Positions 43,402 to 55,701 of a DNA stretch of 64,000 nucleotides are shown here, piece by piece. Both the position numbers and the translations under genes were made by a program. Positions within the stretch are counted from its first letter, which is position 1. Each line of letters starts with the position of its first letter. This DNA comes from Gibbula magus (Eukaryota > Mollusca > Gastropoda > Trochida > Trochidae), in the NCBI GenBank assembly GCA_936450465.1, contig OW388289.1:72042420-72106419 (forward strand), written 5' to 3'. A model generated the notes under the pieces. The model searched no databases. It was not told the origin of the DNA and saw only the letters and a program-made list of their open reading frames with translations.

Positions 43402-46400
43402 TCAGCCCTGGAACAGACGCACAGAGACCTCGCGTCCCTCACAGTCCGAGCGATTCATATTAGCTGAGTCAAGTTAAGGTCAAATGAATTGCAGCATATT
43501 CTTGTAGACTCAAATTTCACTATTGTTAAAATAAAGTTGATCATCTACAACTAATTGTCAACTCGAGATTAAGTATGTATCGGTGCAGTTAAGGTACACA
43601 GAATTAGAATCTGAAGTTAAGCAAATTAAACATTACTTTGGCTAAATGAATTTCACTGCGGTCACACAAGGACAGAACGAGAACATCTCAAGAGGTGTAA
43701 CAATACATCAAACTATCAATAGTAGATGTCAGGTTTGCAATAGTACTTTGATAGGAAACATGAAAACAGAATCGATGCATTGATAGTTAGGTTAACTTTT
43801 GGTAGTGTAAATTAAGATTCATCTAAAATGACATGCATATTTCTGCAAGCTAATCTAAAATTATTTCACTCTTGACTTATGAGGAGTATGCATAAGTAAT
43901 TGCAATAGTCTGATCAGGGTCTACAGTTACCCTGTCAGGGAACACATCACACAGAAAGGATACAGATTGCCCTCTGAGCATCATCAGCATTGCCGAAGCG
44001 TACAAGTCCAACTCCAGTGGAGCGGCCATTTTCCTTTTCTATTTCAGCATATTTCACATCACCTGAAACCGAAAGGATTGATTAATAACAAGGTATTGGA
44101 CCTAAATAATAACAGTTAACCAAGTGGGGCTTTATTTGTTCTCTATCATTGGATGTCAGAATCCCTCAGGGTCATATTACAAACCTTGCCACTTGACACA
44201 TTGTAAGCTTCATTTCCAAGAAGGATGGTTCTATGTTTGAAGCCAGGATATTTTGTGACATAATAGGTTATATTTCAATGGGATTTAAGGGTAAAATATC
44301 AACGAGAGTTACCGGTAAACTTTCAATGAGATATAAGGGTAACATTTCAATTTCAAGTTTTACAAAGGAAGATACATAATAACTTGAGTCGATTCAATGT
44401 TCTTAGGTCTGGTTACCTACCAACATTCTTGAACTTCTGTCTTAGCGCTTGCCACGAAAACGAGTAAGGAAGCTGAAATAGACGTAAGTTTATATGTTAA
44501 TGGACAGTGACACTCAATGTTTTGTCCAAAAAAAATCCTTATACCACAAAGTTACTTTGAAAATGACTTAATGACTGTTATTGCAAGAGCATACGATTTG
44601 TTGGTGACTGTTACACGGTTAGTGTTATTATCATGCAGTGTCAGCAAAAAGAACCATCAAATGATCAATAGACTATTCTCGTAACAGACTGAGCAGACAT
44701 GAGGTTATTATTTGGGACACTATGACAGATGTAAGCAGCAAAACCACAGAGGGCTCTCTTAAATGATACGGCAAGTCTGTTCACTAAAATCAGAACACAG
44801 TATATAGACAATTTACTTACATTCTTGACTATGATTGTGCAGGCATCAGGCCTGGTGGATCGGGACTTGTCACCGCGGTCGCTGTAGCCGGAGTGAGAGC
44901 CCATGTTGTTGCCTCCCATACCAGAAGACGAAGAACCCCAGTTGCCACCACCCATGTTTCCGCCTCCCATATTGTTACCGGACATACCCCCCATATTCGA
45001 CATTGTGCTCGACATGCCCATGGTTGATGAGAAGGAATCTCCCATTCCACTTACAGATCCCATCTTGTTGCTGGCAAGTCCAAAGTTGTCGTTCATTCCA
45101 GTTCCCATGCTGAAGTTGCTCATTCCAGAGCCCATCCCCATGGATCCAGATCCCATAGAGGTGCCCATATTGCCCATACCCATACTGGTGCCTACACCGG
45201 ACATGGAGCCCATGTTCCCACCCATGTTGCCCATACCCGACATCCCTGAGGTCATGTCGAGACCTCCCATTGATCCCATGTTACCCATTCCTCCCATCCC
45301 CGTTCCCATGCTGCCCATACCTCCACCCATACCTCCTCCCATCGACTGTCCCCCCATTCCTCCCCCCATGCCTGTGCCCATACCTCCACCCATTCCCCCT
45401 CCCATGCTACTTGTCATACCACCACCCATACCCCCCATACCACTGCCCATACCCATTCCTCCTCCCATACCCATACCGCCTCCCATGTTTCCCATACCAC
45501 CACCAATATCTGAAGGAAAATATAGATGCATAATTTTAAATAAAGAATCAAAAGAGTAATTTCATTTTTAATCCAAACACAAAGACGAGGTTATCATCAA
45601 CAAATTAATCACGTTTAGTAATATATGACAAGTGTAGAAGCTTTAATTATCATTGTAACAAGATTCATTGACAACAAGTAATGGATAGACCCAAGGATGA
45701 GGCTAGTGCGATTTCACAACCCTAATGTTTTGCAAAGTTGATACACAACCATACTTCTTATGAGGAATTAATGAGCATTTACAGCAGAATCATGTAACTG
45801 AACGATGAAACTGTATGTACACAAGTTATAAATCAAATAATTTCTCTTACTAGGCATGGGATTCTGGTTCTGGATAGGCATTCCTCCTGCTCCGAGACCC
45901 ATTCCAATAGACTTTAGCCCAGCTGTGATGAAGAGATAGATTCACATTAAGTTATCATTCACTGTTATGCTATGTAATGAGTTTTAAAAGAACTGGTATG
46001 CCTTTAATTCATACACTGCTTACTCAAACTGAAAGACACCTTCAAGTCATTTTTTCATAAAAGTGATTTACTTTATTTCCCACACCCTGCAACATTATCA
46101 ATTCAACCAAGTGATGGTTTGACTTTTTTACAGAATATCATTTATTCAGATGTGATATTACCGGAAAGTTTGAAAATGAACAGTGAAGTCCCCAAAATCA
46201 TTACCAATATATGTCCATGGCTAAAAACATCATCACTAAACTTACCAGGTAGTTTTGGCATTGGTGGCGGGATATCTTCTTTAGCCTTGTCCATTCTCAC
46301 TACCATGTTTCTTTCAAACAAGGTCTGGCCATTGAACATAGCTTCTTGGGTTGAGGAGAAATATATCACAGAGAGCTCAAAATACCCTTCACTATTGTTT

Positions 46401-49400
46401 CATTACTGTCAGCAGAAATATATTCTTTCATATTTGTCACAACGTGAATTTACACTTGACAATTTGACCAGAAACAGGAGCTAATCTGACAGTACAACAA
46501 TTCATAGCTTCAAAAGATTGCTTGTGTTGCTCCTAGGTGACCAGCTCAGGGCATTATTTTGACCAATTCTATCCATATGGGATGCTTTACATTAGTGAAA
46601 GTATCCAACTTCTCCAAATTAAAGGACATCTTGCTAACTGAGCAAGAATTTCAAGTCCCCCTCTGACAAAACAATAAGACAGGTGTATTATAGGTACTTG
46701 TTCGTCAGTGGTGAAAAACACTAAGATAGGTGTACTTATAGGCAACTGTATTGTCAGTGGTGAATGTACAATGAGCAGTAAGGATACAGATAGCTTGTAC
46801 AGCTTCAATAGGCTGCTCGAAGTCAACAGTTCCCATCCCTCGGCTCTTGCCGTCCTTGTCTGTCTTGATGTCGGCCTTGATAACATTACCAGCAAGCTTG
46901 AACACATCTTTCAACTTCTTCCACGTCACTTTGTAGTCAAGCTGCAAAAAGGGATTGCATATTGTATATATTCACTTTGTTTAAACCTTGAGGCAAGAAG
47001 AATTCAAGTTGAAGGACACTTTTAAGAAAGTTACTTTTATACAATGAAGGTTAACTTGCTTCAAACCAACAAGAATGCAACACCCTCAGGATTAGTTGTG
47101 TCCTGAACTTGAACTGGCTTTTCAAGGGTAGTATCATTTACTGAATTTTCTTGGACTTGAAGGTAAAGACTTAAAACAAAGCAAGACCGTAATGTTTTTC
47201 AAAAGCTTAAAATATTACATTATAGGAGAATAGCTAGTTAATAATTTGAGAATTTTTCAAATGCATGAAAGATCAAAGTTTTTATATTATACATATACTT
47301 ACATTCGCAACAAATACTGTGTTGGTTATTGGGCCTTCAATACCGAGTTGGTTGAGGGTTGACTGGTCCAAACCATGGGACATCATTGAGCCTGACCCAC
47401 CTCCCCCTCCTCCTCCTCCCCCGCCCATGTTACCCATCATCCCTCCACCCATTCCTCCTCCCATACCACCCCCCATTCCCATGCCTCCCCCCATACCACC
47501 ACCCCCTCCTCCTCCTCCCATTCCCATACCCCCACCCATACCTCCTCCCATTCCCCCGCCCATGTTGCCACCCTGCATTCTCATGTCACTCTCACGCTCC
47601 TGAAACAAAAAGATCATATGTTTTACATCAAATTAAGATCATACAAAAACTGTTTATTTATTTGTTTCCTAGTTTCAGAGAAGTAGCTGAAAGTAAATTA
47701 AAGGGTCTCAACTGCCCTGCTCTAATCATAGGGAGGCTCAGAACCAATAAACTTTGTCTCCTTAAAGGGAAAGTTCTATCGCCGATCTATCATCAGCATC
47801 CGCCATATTGGATTCTTGGCATTACGTGAAATGAAAACACGCTATATTTAACCTAATTTTACACTTTCTAAAAAATAAAACTTATACAATGATAGAAAAT
47901 TCACATAGTAACAGATAACACATAATAAAACTAATAAATAATATGCTGTTAGACCGTAGCGAAATTTTCCCCTTTCGCAGCGCCGATGAATGGCTTCAGT
48001 TCTCATCGTTTTTATTTTTCAACATGTGTGCGCTTGCCTTTATCAATTTGTGAAATATAAATATAAAGTCATCAAAATATTACTTTCATTAGTATATTTA
48101 AATTTCAATGTGTTTTAATCATGTATTAATAACATATATGTGTAAACAGGAATATCCTCTCGAATTTTGTTTCCACAAAAAATACCCCGATAGAACCCTC
48201 CTTTTAAGGTAATGAATGAACAACATCAAGTTGAAAAGAGGTAGTATTTAATTAAGGGACATAATCATGTAGGTGAGGTCCCATATATGTCCAATGTTAA
48301 AATTTGTGTTATTTAATTGAGAATTATCAACTTTAACGGACAATATCCATATAATATGCTACATTTTAGAAACAAATGAAATATTATAAAAAACTGATCA
48401 TGTATCTTTAAGTGATTTTAAAATTGACAATGAAATTAAAACTGTTCAGTTACTTACTTCTCTAACAATCATAAAACGATCCTTGATCTTATAACGATGC
48501 ATGACTTCAATTGCTTTTCTTGCCATTTCCTTGTCCTTGAATTCAACAACACTGAAAGAAAACCAAAGAATTTTCATTTAATTTCATTATATCGACACTT
48601 TAGCTACTGAATTGATTCGTTCTAAACCTTTCTCATTGGCCGGTAATCAGGAATCAACTCTTTAACAAAATATATTTTTATCAACATTAATCAATAATTT
48701 GTCACTAGCTCAAAATATTGTGGATTATGAAGGGAATGAATGACATGTCAATTTAAAAAACAAAATATTACCATAACATGAAATTCAAAAGTTATAAAGA
48801 AATATTATGAGAATACCTACCCAACTCCTTTCGGCTTCCCATCAGGTAATTCAAACAATTCTACATATGAAACTTCTCCAACTGCAAGAAACAAAATTTC
48901 AATTGCAAATTCACTGTCACAAACTTTATAAGATGCGTTATGGACAAGTTTATTCATAATCTGACAAGTGTTTGTTTTCCATAATTTGACAAGTTTTTTT
49001 TCATAATTTCACAATCAATAAGTTTATTCATAATCTGAATACAAAGTAGTGAGTCATAAGAGGCAGAAGAACATGGAGATCATTGTGACACTTACTTCCA
49101 TTTGTTTTTGTACTTTTTTTTATTGTCTTATGTATTTCTATCTTACACACAAAGGGACAGTTTTTCACTTAGTTGCAAATTGTGACATCGACCAAATTTG
49201 TGTTCTTTCATGATGACTGATTAAAAGTCTTTAAATTCCATCCATAATAACAATGACCATTGACAGAACTTCCAAATCTAATTTCTCTTAGCCACTACAG
49301 GGGTAGAAACTAGCTTCAAACATATGGTAGCCTGCATGGCTAGTCGTTTTGATTTCTACTGGCCTATCACTAGCCTGTATCTCCTAGTAATTTAACAATT

Positions 49401-52400
49401 ATAAAATGTTATGTTTGAACTGCAATGACAAGTATTTTCCCTACTTCAATCATTGACATCTGATACCATTGTTGCTGATAAAAACATAAATCTCTACTCA
49501 TACTTTGAGTATTTCATAATGATTCAGAAATTGTTAAAGGCCCCCAGGGCTAGTAGAAGCTAACATTTACTAGCCTTGGGCCGAAGGACTCGTGTTAATT
49601 TCTAGCCCTGCACTACTGTTGACCCTTCCTCAACAAAAGTGCTGACCAAAAGGGAAAATGTCTACCCTTAACCCTAGAATCCAAAGTGTTGTTCATGTTT
49701 ACTCCATTAACTATTTTACCTTCTTTTCTGAACAGATCCTTGATATCCTGCCATTTCATCTCATAAGGTATGTTGCTGATTATGATTCTCTTGGAGATGA
49801 GGTTGATGGGACGACGCCTGTCACGGTCACCACGGTCCCTGTCTCTATCACGTCTGGGGGATCGGGACCGGGAACGTCTAACTGGAGAACGGGACCGTGA
49901 GCGTCTCATGCTGAAAATAACATGCAAAACTTTATCAAAACTGTAGCTTTGTTTATATTTTGGTCAAAGAAATTCAGACTGAGAATGAAGAATAAAATCT
50001 GGAGGAGCGAGTGAGATATTGTTTAGTGCTATTTGGGCAGTACCAGTCATTAGTGGCAAAATGCTAATGAAAATACTCTTACTCTATAACAAAATAGAGT
50101 TTGGTATTACAATAGGGCAATGTATTCATAAATTTCTTATTATCTCGCTGCTATACAAAGATCTGCATAGTGTTATTAGTTTTGTTTCCAATTTGCTGCC
50201 ATCCATTATCAAATAATCATTCGCTAGTTTCACAATAATTTTTGACTCGCTGTGAGCATGCGCAGATAGATGCTGCATAGAATCCGGTCTGGTCGGAAGT
50301 AGTCGTTAGCGTAGAAAGACTTAATATCTTGTCGGATCTATCGAATATAACTGCTGTAAAAACAATTATTTGGAACGACAGCAGTCAAAAACGAGTTTTT
50401 ACACCCCTGACTATAACAATAATGATTTGTAATAATGATAAAGACGTGTTTTTGTTGTAGGGATGATAAAGACAAAGGGATTGTGTTGACAGGGCAGTGG
50501 TGCTGACACTAAATAAAGTCGTATTTCTAACTAATCCCCTCTGTTGTTTTTGCTTCGACACTTAAGTACTCACACACAATTGAAACTATATTATTCATCT
50601 TACCTTTTATAGCAGTGTTTTAAGTTATTTAGAGATTAATTGACGTAAAATCCAAATGTATTTATCGTAGTCTCGAACTTCACTTGAACCATGACTCAAT
50701 TCAATATTGTGGCGATTCTTTATCTTATCTCTTCTAAATGGATTCAATGCTAATTAATGCTCATTTTAAAATGAAATTAAAATACATTATACGATATTCT
50801 CAGTTCTCTTTTCTAAATTATCTTAGTGACTGTAAACTGTTTTTGCAAGAGATCACGGTAACTTGTATTCATAACACCACGGATCTGCACAAATATTTTA
50901 TGTTATACCATGTATACAGATACACATGTTTCAGTGTTTGAAGTCTTGCACTCAAATGAAGACAGACTTTGAGACTCTTCTAACCTATTGCATGTTGATC
51001 CCAAAAAGCGCCTTTAAAAAACCTCGAACCAATTATGGAATTAAATCAAAGACAGTAACATTTAAGTCAAATGTAGTGCCATTTTTTACATAAGTGTTGT
51101 CTGCCATCAAGTACAGGTTGTTATGAAAAATGTTCAATTCACAATTTTATAAATAAATATATACTAGAATATGATTTTGAGTTATGTTTATATATTTTCT
51201 AAATCATTGTTCAACATGATCTTGCTGTGACCACATAGGACATACGTTGATTAAGAACACTGAATTTTATACATACATTATTGGGATGTCTTTCGGCTTC
51301 TCAAGTTTATTATAAAATGTTAGTATATATTGAAACAATAAAAACTGTAAATATATTCCTCATGTCCTTTTAATTGTTATCATTCACTCTTAATCGAGAT
51401 ATAGTAATAATATATTCATTTCATGTGATTGTCATGTGTGCATGCTTGATTTTTATTTGATGTATAAATTATTTATGAACTTACAAACTTGACATACAAA
51501 TACTGTTTGTAAACATCATCAATAGGCCAGTGTTGTTTGTTGTCTTGGTTCAGATTCAATATTCATTTTACTACCAACAACTATGCACCATTTTCTTGTG
51601 GCCTATATTGCTTTCACATAAAAGCACAAAAGGAGATGATTTCATTATATGTGAAATCATTATACTCCCATTCTTTCATAAGGGCATCTCGGATACAATT
51701 TAATTTCAAGCTGAGACTCCAGTTATAACTTTTTTGCAGAATTATACACAGAGCTTTTCTGGAGAGAAAATACAAAATCGTTGTTCTCAAATAATTGTCT
51801 TTACAGCAGTTATATTCGATTGATCCAACAAGATATTAAGTCTTTCTACGCTAACGACTACTTCCGACCAGACCAGATTCCATGCAGCATCTATCTGCGC
51901 ATGCTCACAGCGAGTCGAAATTTATTGTGAAACTAGCGAATGCATAGAGTAATTTCCTTCAGATTTAAGCAGATGGACATAGAAAAGTATTCAAAGTAAC
52001 CCTTCTTAGGCTTCTAATCTTTGACAAACAAAATAATAAAATGATCTGCCCATGAATTTGAAAAGTAATTCGTAGGTGGCCAGAATATATACTGCAGGTC
52101 CTTTTCTCAATATAACATTATATTATTTTATAAATGCCTATTACAAATAAACGATCATTAAATTTGATTTATTTGATGAAACATACTTCCTATTTCAAAC
52201 GATTTTCTAATTTGCTTCCTCCATTCCTAGAAAAACAATAATTCACAAATACCAATGATATCTACGTTTAATTTATTCAATGCTTTTTATCTAAATACTT
52301 CGTTATTTTGAAATAAGTCACGCATATTTTAAAAATAATTTGCATGAGCAATGAGGATAGTCCTTTAACTTTCTCTTTGTTATTTCGGTATATAACGATA

Positions 52401-52622
52401 GATCAAGAAGCCATAGCGTGCATATCACGATTCGGTTTTCGTGCATCGATAACCTAAATACATATATCTCTGTTAAAAGTAACGCGACAATTTGTTCCAT
52501 GTGTTCAGAAGATGCTTCAATATATGCTGATAATATTACCTCTGTCTATCAGACTTAATGAAGTCTGATTTGATCAAATCTTGATCTCTTTCACCATAAT
52601 CGTTGTTCTCGAAGTCAGCCAT
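43402..52622 (-). CDS. HNRNPM: hnRNP M-type RNA-binding splicing regulator (649 aa)
   Basis: Twelve coding exons on the minus strand: 52622-52540, 49910-49720, 48881-48821, 48551-48458, 47599-47303, 46941-46788, 46341-46246, 45922-45851, 45509-44821, 44472-44421, 44062-43964 and 43463-43402. All phases agree and total 650 codons with TGA. Residues 29-61 are Arg/Ser- and Arg/Asp-rich. RRM1 (about 69-143) has RIIISNIPYEMKW and VVEF. RRM2 (about 237-310) has VFVANLDYKVTWKKLK and GMGTVDF. RRM3 (about 572-649) has IIVKNLPYSFSW and GVGLVRF and ends the protein. Gly/Met-rich blocks lie at about 150-225 and 350-555. This order matches vertebrate hnRNP M and myelin expression factor 2, nuclear proteins that regulate splicing. 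The aromatic RNP positions vary, as is usual for this family. Length is near that of vertebrate hnRNP M (about 730). Confidence 0.94.
47766..48203. mobile_element. TTAA-flanked DNA element in hnRNP M intron 4, 438 bp
   Basis: AGGGAAAGTTCTATCGCC at the left and the complement of GATAGAACCCTCCTT at the right are imperfect terminal repeats. Each abuts TTAA (47762-47765 and 48204-48207). Internal parts recur at 6165-6260 and, inverted, at 55578-55618. Confidence 0.65.
50003..50054 (-). mobile_element. SINE tail fragment, reverse orientation
   Basis: GCGAGTGAGATATTGTTTAG, TGCTATTTGGGCAGTA and CATTAGTGGC resemble the complement of the 37264 SINE 3' part, as does 38112-38165. It is diverged and lies in hnRNP M intron 1. 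Confidence 0.5.
50218..51942. mobile_element. DNA-transposon-like element with about 160-bp terminal inverted repeats
   Basis: The left end CATTCGCTAGTTTCACAAT continues through GCATGCGCAGATAGATGCTG and GTCGTTAGCGTAGAAAGAC to CAGTTATATTCGAT-related sequence. The whole recurs in reverse complement ending at 51942, with about 90 percent match over about 160 bases. The 1.4 kb interior has no intact transposase and only short open frames. It lies in intron 1 of hnRNP M. Target duplication is not clear. Confidence 0.85.
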
Positions 52623-53519
52623 TTCGAAGTGCTTGTTGCAGAATGCTGCCTCGTTCTCGCTTCGGCAAAGATCGGGTTTGTTCGGTAAAGATTGGTTATG
52701 ACACGCCCCCAAGGGCAAAATCATGACAGTGTTCTAACTAAAATCTCCAAACTAAATAATAACTAACCGTTACTTGTTAAATAAGAAAGATCGACTTGTT
52801 TGCCACTTTCACAAATGAGGTTGTGTTTGATTTCTAAGGGGTTTTTTCCACCAAAATATTATTTGCTTCTTTGTAGATGTTTTTGTTCATTTTGTCTGTA
52901 GGTGTGTTTTTGTATGAAAAAAACATTTATGAAAATGAAAGTTTTGATTTACTTCAAATTTTTTATAGCGCAGTTTCAAATATATTGCAAATAATTGGTT
53001 TCCTGATTTTATTATTATTTATAAATTCATACATCCCTTAATTAATATGTATTGGCACATCAAGCCGTGTTTGAATAATATGTCTCCTTAATTTGAATAA
53101 TTGTCTTGTAATTATGTTTGCAGATACATAGAGAATCTCACCCAAGTGTTTTCTGATATCAAATATATCAACACGAGTTGATAAAAGTTACAAATATCCG
53201 AGGCTTGCCTTACCTTAATTCCCGGGCTGCTATTAGAGGCCTGGCCCCTATTAGAGAAAATTCGGTATTTCTTTGTTACTTCTGGTATCATTATCACAAC
53301 AACACAAATAACTTTGACTATAAGGTGAGAATCTCTTTCCAAAACTTATTTGAAATGTTATGGATAACCATCTGTATGACATAGTTGGAATCTGCTAGAA
53401 ACAGTATGTTTGTACTGCATATGTTCTTTAAACAGCTCTGTACAGACAGTTTTATTATAAACAAGTCTTATAATCCAATTCAGCTTTTGAGCTGCAATGA
53501 TTGTATTTACATCAAAATA
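52623..53519. other. hnRNP M 5' flank and promoter region
   Basis: A likely 5' leader and promoter for hnRNP M. No TATA box stands out. Near 53221-53270 a short GC-rich stretch (GGGCTGCTATTAGAGGCC) carries two CTATTAGAG copies. No coding frame with support. Confidence 0.35.
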
Positions 53520-53860
53520 AATTGAAATATTTCTTTTGGAAATCTCTACAGTTTTTCGGAAGGGCTTGGAATACTACTAAATAGATGATTGATTTTTGAA
53601 AGTAGTAGGAATTTTAACACAACATTTCTCCCTAAGGGTGTTAAAAGTTCTTTTTTCGCAATTTTAGTGCCATTTCCTTTTAAATTTGATCAAACCTTTT
53701 AGTATAATTCATTTGGATCATATTGTCTAAATCAACATCAAATTCTATACCAAGGAGTTTAAATTGTGTCTGCAACCATTCCATTTTCCTTTCTTTACAA
53801 AACTTTTTGCAAAATGCTGTTTATCACTCATCATGGATAACTTTCTTGGAGTTAACCTGT
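53520..53860 (-). mobile_element. Non-LTR retrotransposon relic, post-RT region
   Basis: The minus strand reads MEWLQTQFKLLGIEFDVDL, then LKFLLLSKINHLFSSIPSPS across frame breaks. This order (LGI-F-VDL, then GR-VV-K-LL-SK-NHLF) follows the reverse transcriptase of Tx1/Nimb-like LINEs. It is short and degenerate. Confidence 0.65.
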
Positions 53861-53878
53861 TGACACCCTAGTATCATT

Positions 53879-54590
53879 GTGAATCAGGCACTCTTCGGTA
53901 TCAATAAACTACAGAGAAAGCTACATAATGTTCCAGTCCATATCTTGTTCAAACTTTTTGACTACCAAATTAAACCAATAAAACTTTATGGAGCAGAAGT
54001 GTGGGGTTGTAAACCAAGATACAATTTTGAGATTGAACTATTTCGATCTAAATTTTGCAAGTGCGTTCTCGGAGTTGGAGACTATGCACCAAATATTGCT
54101 GCTACCGGAGATTGTGGAAGATATGCCATATCTGTTGGTTATTATTCACGTGCAGTGAAGTATTGGTGTAGACTGTTAACTTTACCATCATCTCGACAAC
54201 CAAAACAAGTGTACCTCATGCTCAAAAGACTGGATGATCAAAACCGGACAACATGGGTTACTCATTTGCATAATCTGCTGTTTATGAATGGATTTGGATT
54301 CGTATGGCTATCACAAGACGTTGGTGAGATTGATGGGTTTCTCATAACCTTCAGACGAAGATTGAAAGACATTTGTCAACAAGAATGGTATTTGAAAATA
54401 AATCAGTCAAAAGTCTTAGGCCACTACCGTCAACACAAATCTCTTTTAGATTTTAAATTTTACTTAATCTACATATCATCCCAAGAAAAATGATGACTGC
54501 TGTCTCTATCACATCTGCCTCTACGAGCAATCACAGCCATTGGCCTTCATACAGAAATAAAGATTTTGATTTGATTTTGATAAATTGTGA
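53879..54590 (+). mobile_element. 5'-truncated LINE, C-terminal part of ORF2 (204-residue open frame)
   Basis: The open frame reads ALFGINKLQRKLHNVP, KLFDYQIKPIKLYGAEVWG, FCKCVLGV and GFGFVWLSQDVGEIDGF. These are typical of the region after the reverse transcriptase in a widespread invertebrate LINE clade. The frame is unbroken to a TGA at 54493. The segment ends in a repetitive tail (AATAAAGATTTTGATTTG). It is 5'-truncated, as LINE insertions commonly are. Not a host gene. Confidence 0.8.
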
Positions 54591-54679
54591 TTGTATGTGC
54601 ACATATATTCATCAGAAATCAAGAAAATAAAAACAAGAATTTGAGAGATCTTTCATTTGAGAACCTTGAGGGATTTTGA

Positions 54680-55195
54680 CTTTTTAGCTCATCAGGCCTG
54701 AAAGGCCCGATGGGCTTATGGCATGGGATGGCGTCCGTCCGTCCGTCCGTAAACTTTTCGCTTTTCCACTTCTTCTCCAGAACCACTGGGTCTAGGTAGC
54801 TGAAATTTTGTATACAGACTCCTTGGGCAATGGGGATTCTAAATTGTAGATTTAGTGATCCAGTGACCCCAAATAAGGGCCTCACAGGACATAACCTAAA
54901 AACCTATTTTCATCTTCTTCTCCAGAACGAAAAGACCTAGGAGGCTGTCATGTTGTGTAAAGAGTCTTTAACCAATGGAGATTCTAAATTGTAGATTTGG
55001 TGACCCTTTGGTCCCAAATAAGGGCCTCACAGGCCATTACCTAAAATCCTGTTTTCATCTGTTTCTCTGAAACAAAAAGACCTAGAAGGCTGTAATATTG
55101 TGTGCAAACTCTTTAGCCAATGAGGATTCTAACTTGTAAATTTGGTGATCCTGTGACCCCAAATATGGGCCACAGCCTAAAAAAAACCTTTGAAA
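54680..55195 (+). repeat. Dispersed tandem repeat, about three units of about 150 bp
   Basis: It begins with a hairpin (AGCTCATCAGGCCTGAAAGG then CCCGATGGGC), then GGCGTCCGTCCGTCCG. Units follow with TTGTAGATTTGGTGA, CCCAAATAAGGGCC and TTTCATCTTCTTCTCCAGAA. The same units recur at 57290-57775 and 60308-60540. Confidence 0.85.
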
Positions 55196-55577
55196 TTGAA
55201 TTTTGAACTGATATTTTATGGCACTTCAATCAATTTTTCCCTAATAAAATACCTGAAGGAGAGTCATCTCATCTTTTAGATATGTGAGTCCTAACTTGGG
55301 TTTGAGAAATGCAAAAATTAAGAAAAAAAGTAATTTTGCAGTTAATCTTATTCAGTATGAATGTGAAAAATATGTTGAAGATCAAGTCTCCATGCATTAT
55401 GGACATGTTTGTCAAATTGATGTAATCACTAATCGGCACTGTGAGTGGGGAAGACTTCGCTACAGTATTACAGCAAATTGTTTATCAGTTTTATTACATG
55501 TTATGTGTTACTGTATGAATATTCTATCAGTGTATGTCTTTAGTTATTAAAAAGTTGTAAAATTAGATACAATATAG

Positions 55578-55618
55578 AGGGTTTTCATTTCACGCAATGC
55601 AAAAAATCCAATATGGCG
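55578..55618 (-). repeat. Fragment of the 47766 TTAA element
   Basis: GTTTTCATTTCACGCAATGC and AATCCAATATGGC are the complement of 47798-47840 with few changes. No terminal repeat is kept. Confidence 0.6.
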
Positions 55619-55701
55619 ACAGAACAATCAATTCAACTTACCAATATATTACGGGCATTTGAAGGTTAACAGGAACAGAATCATAATACACGAATAATCA
55701 G

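Noticed and set aside
43063..43467. 134-codon plus-strand frame
   Set aside because: It overlaps the last hnRNP M exon and its 3' untranslated region on the opposite strand and has no recognisable motif.
44903..45559. Proline-rich 218-codon plus-strand frame
   Set aside because: It is the antisense shadow of the Gly/Met-rich exon of hnRNP M. The same holds for the Pro-rich plus frame at 47265-47603.
53879..54493. 204-residue intact frame as a host gene
   Set aside because: Motifs match the C-terminal region of LINE ORF2 and the segment ends in a LINE-like repetitive tail.
53520..54590. Twin-priming inversion of a single LINE
   Set aside because: The two halves appear to belong to different LINE families, so a single event is not supported without consensus comparison. 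Kept only as an alternative.
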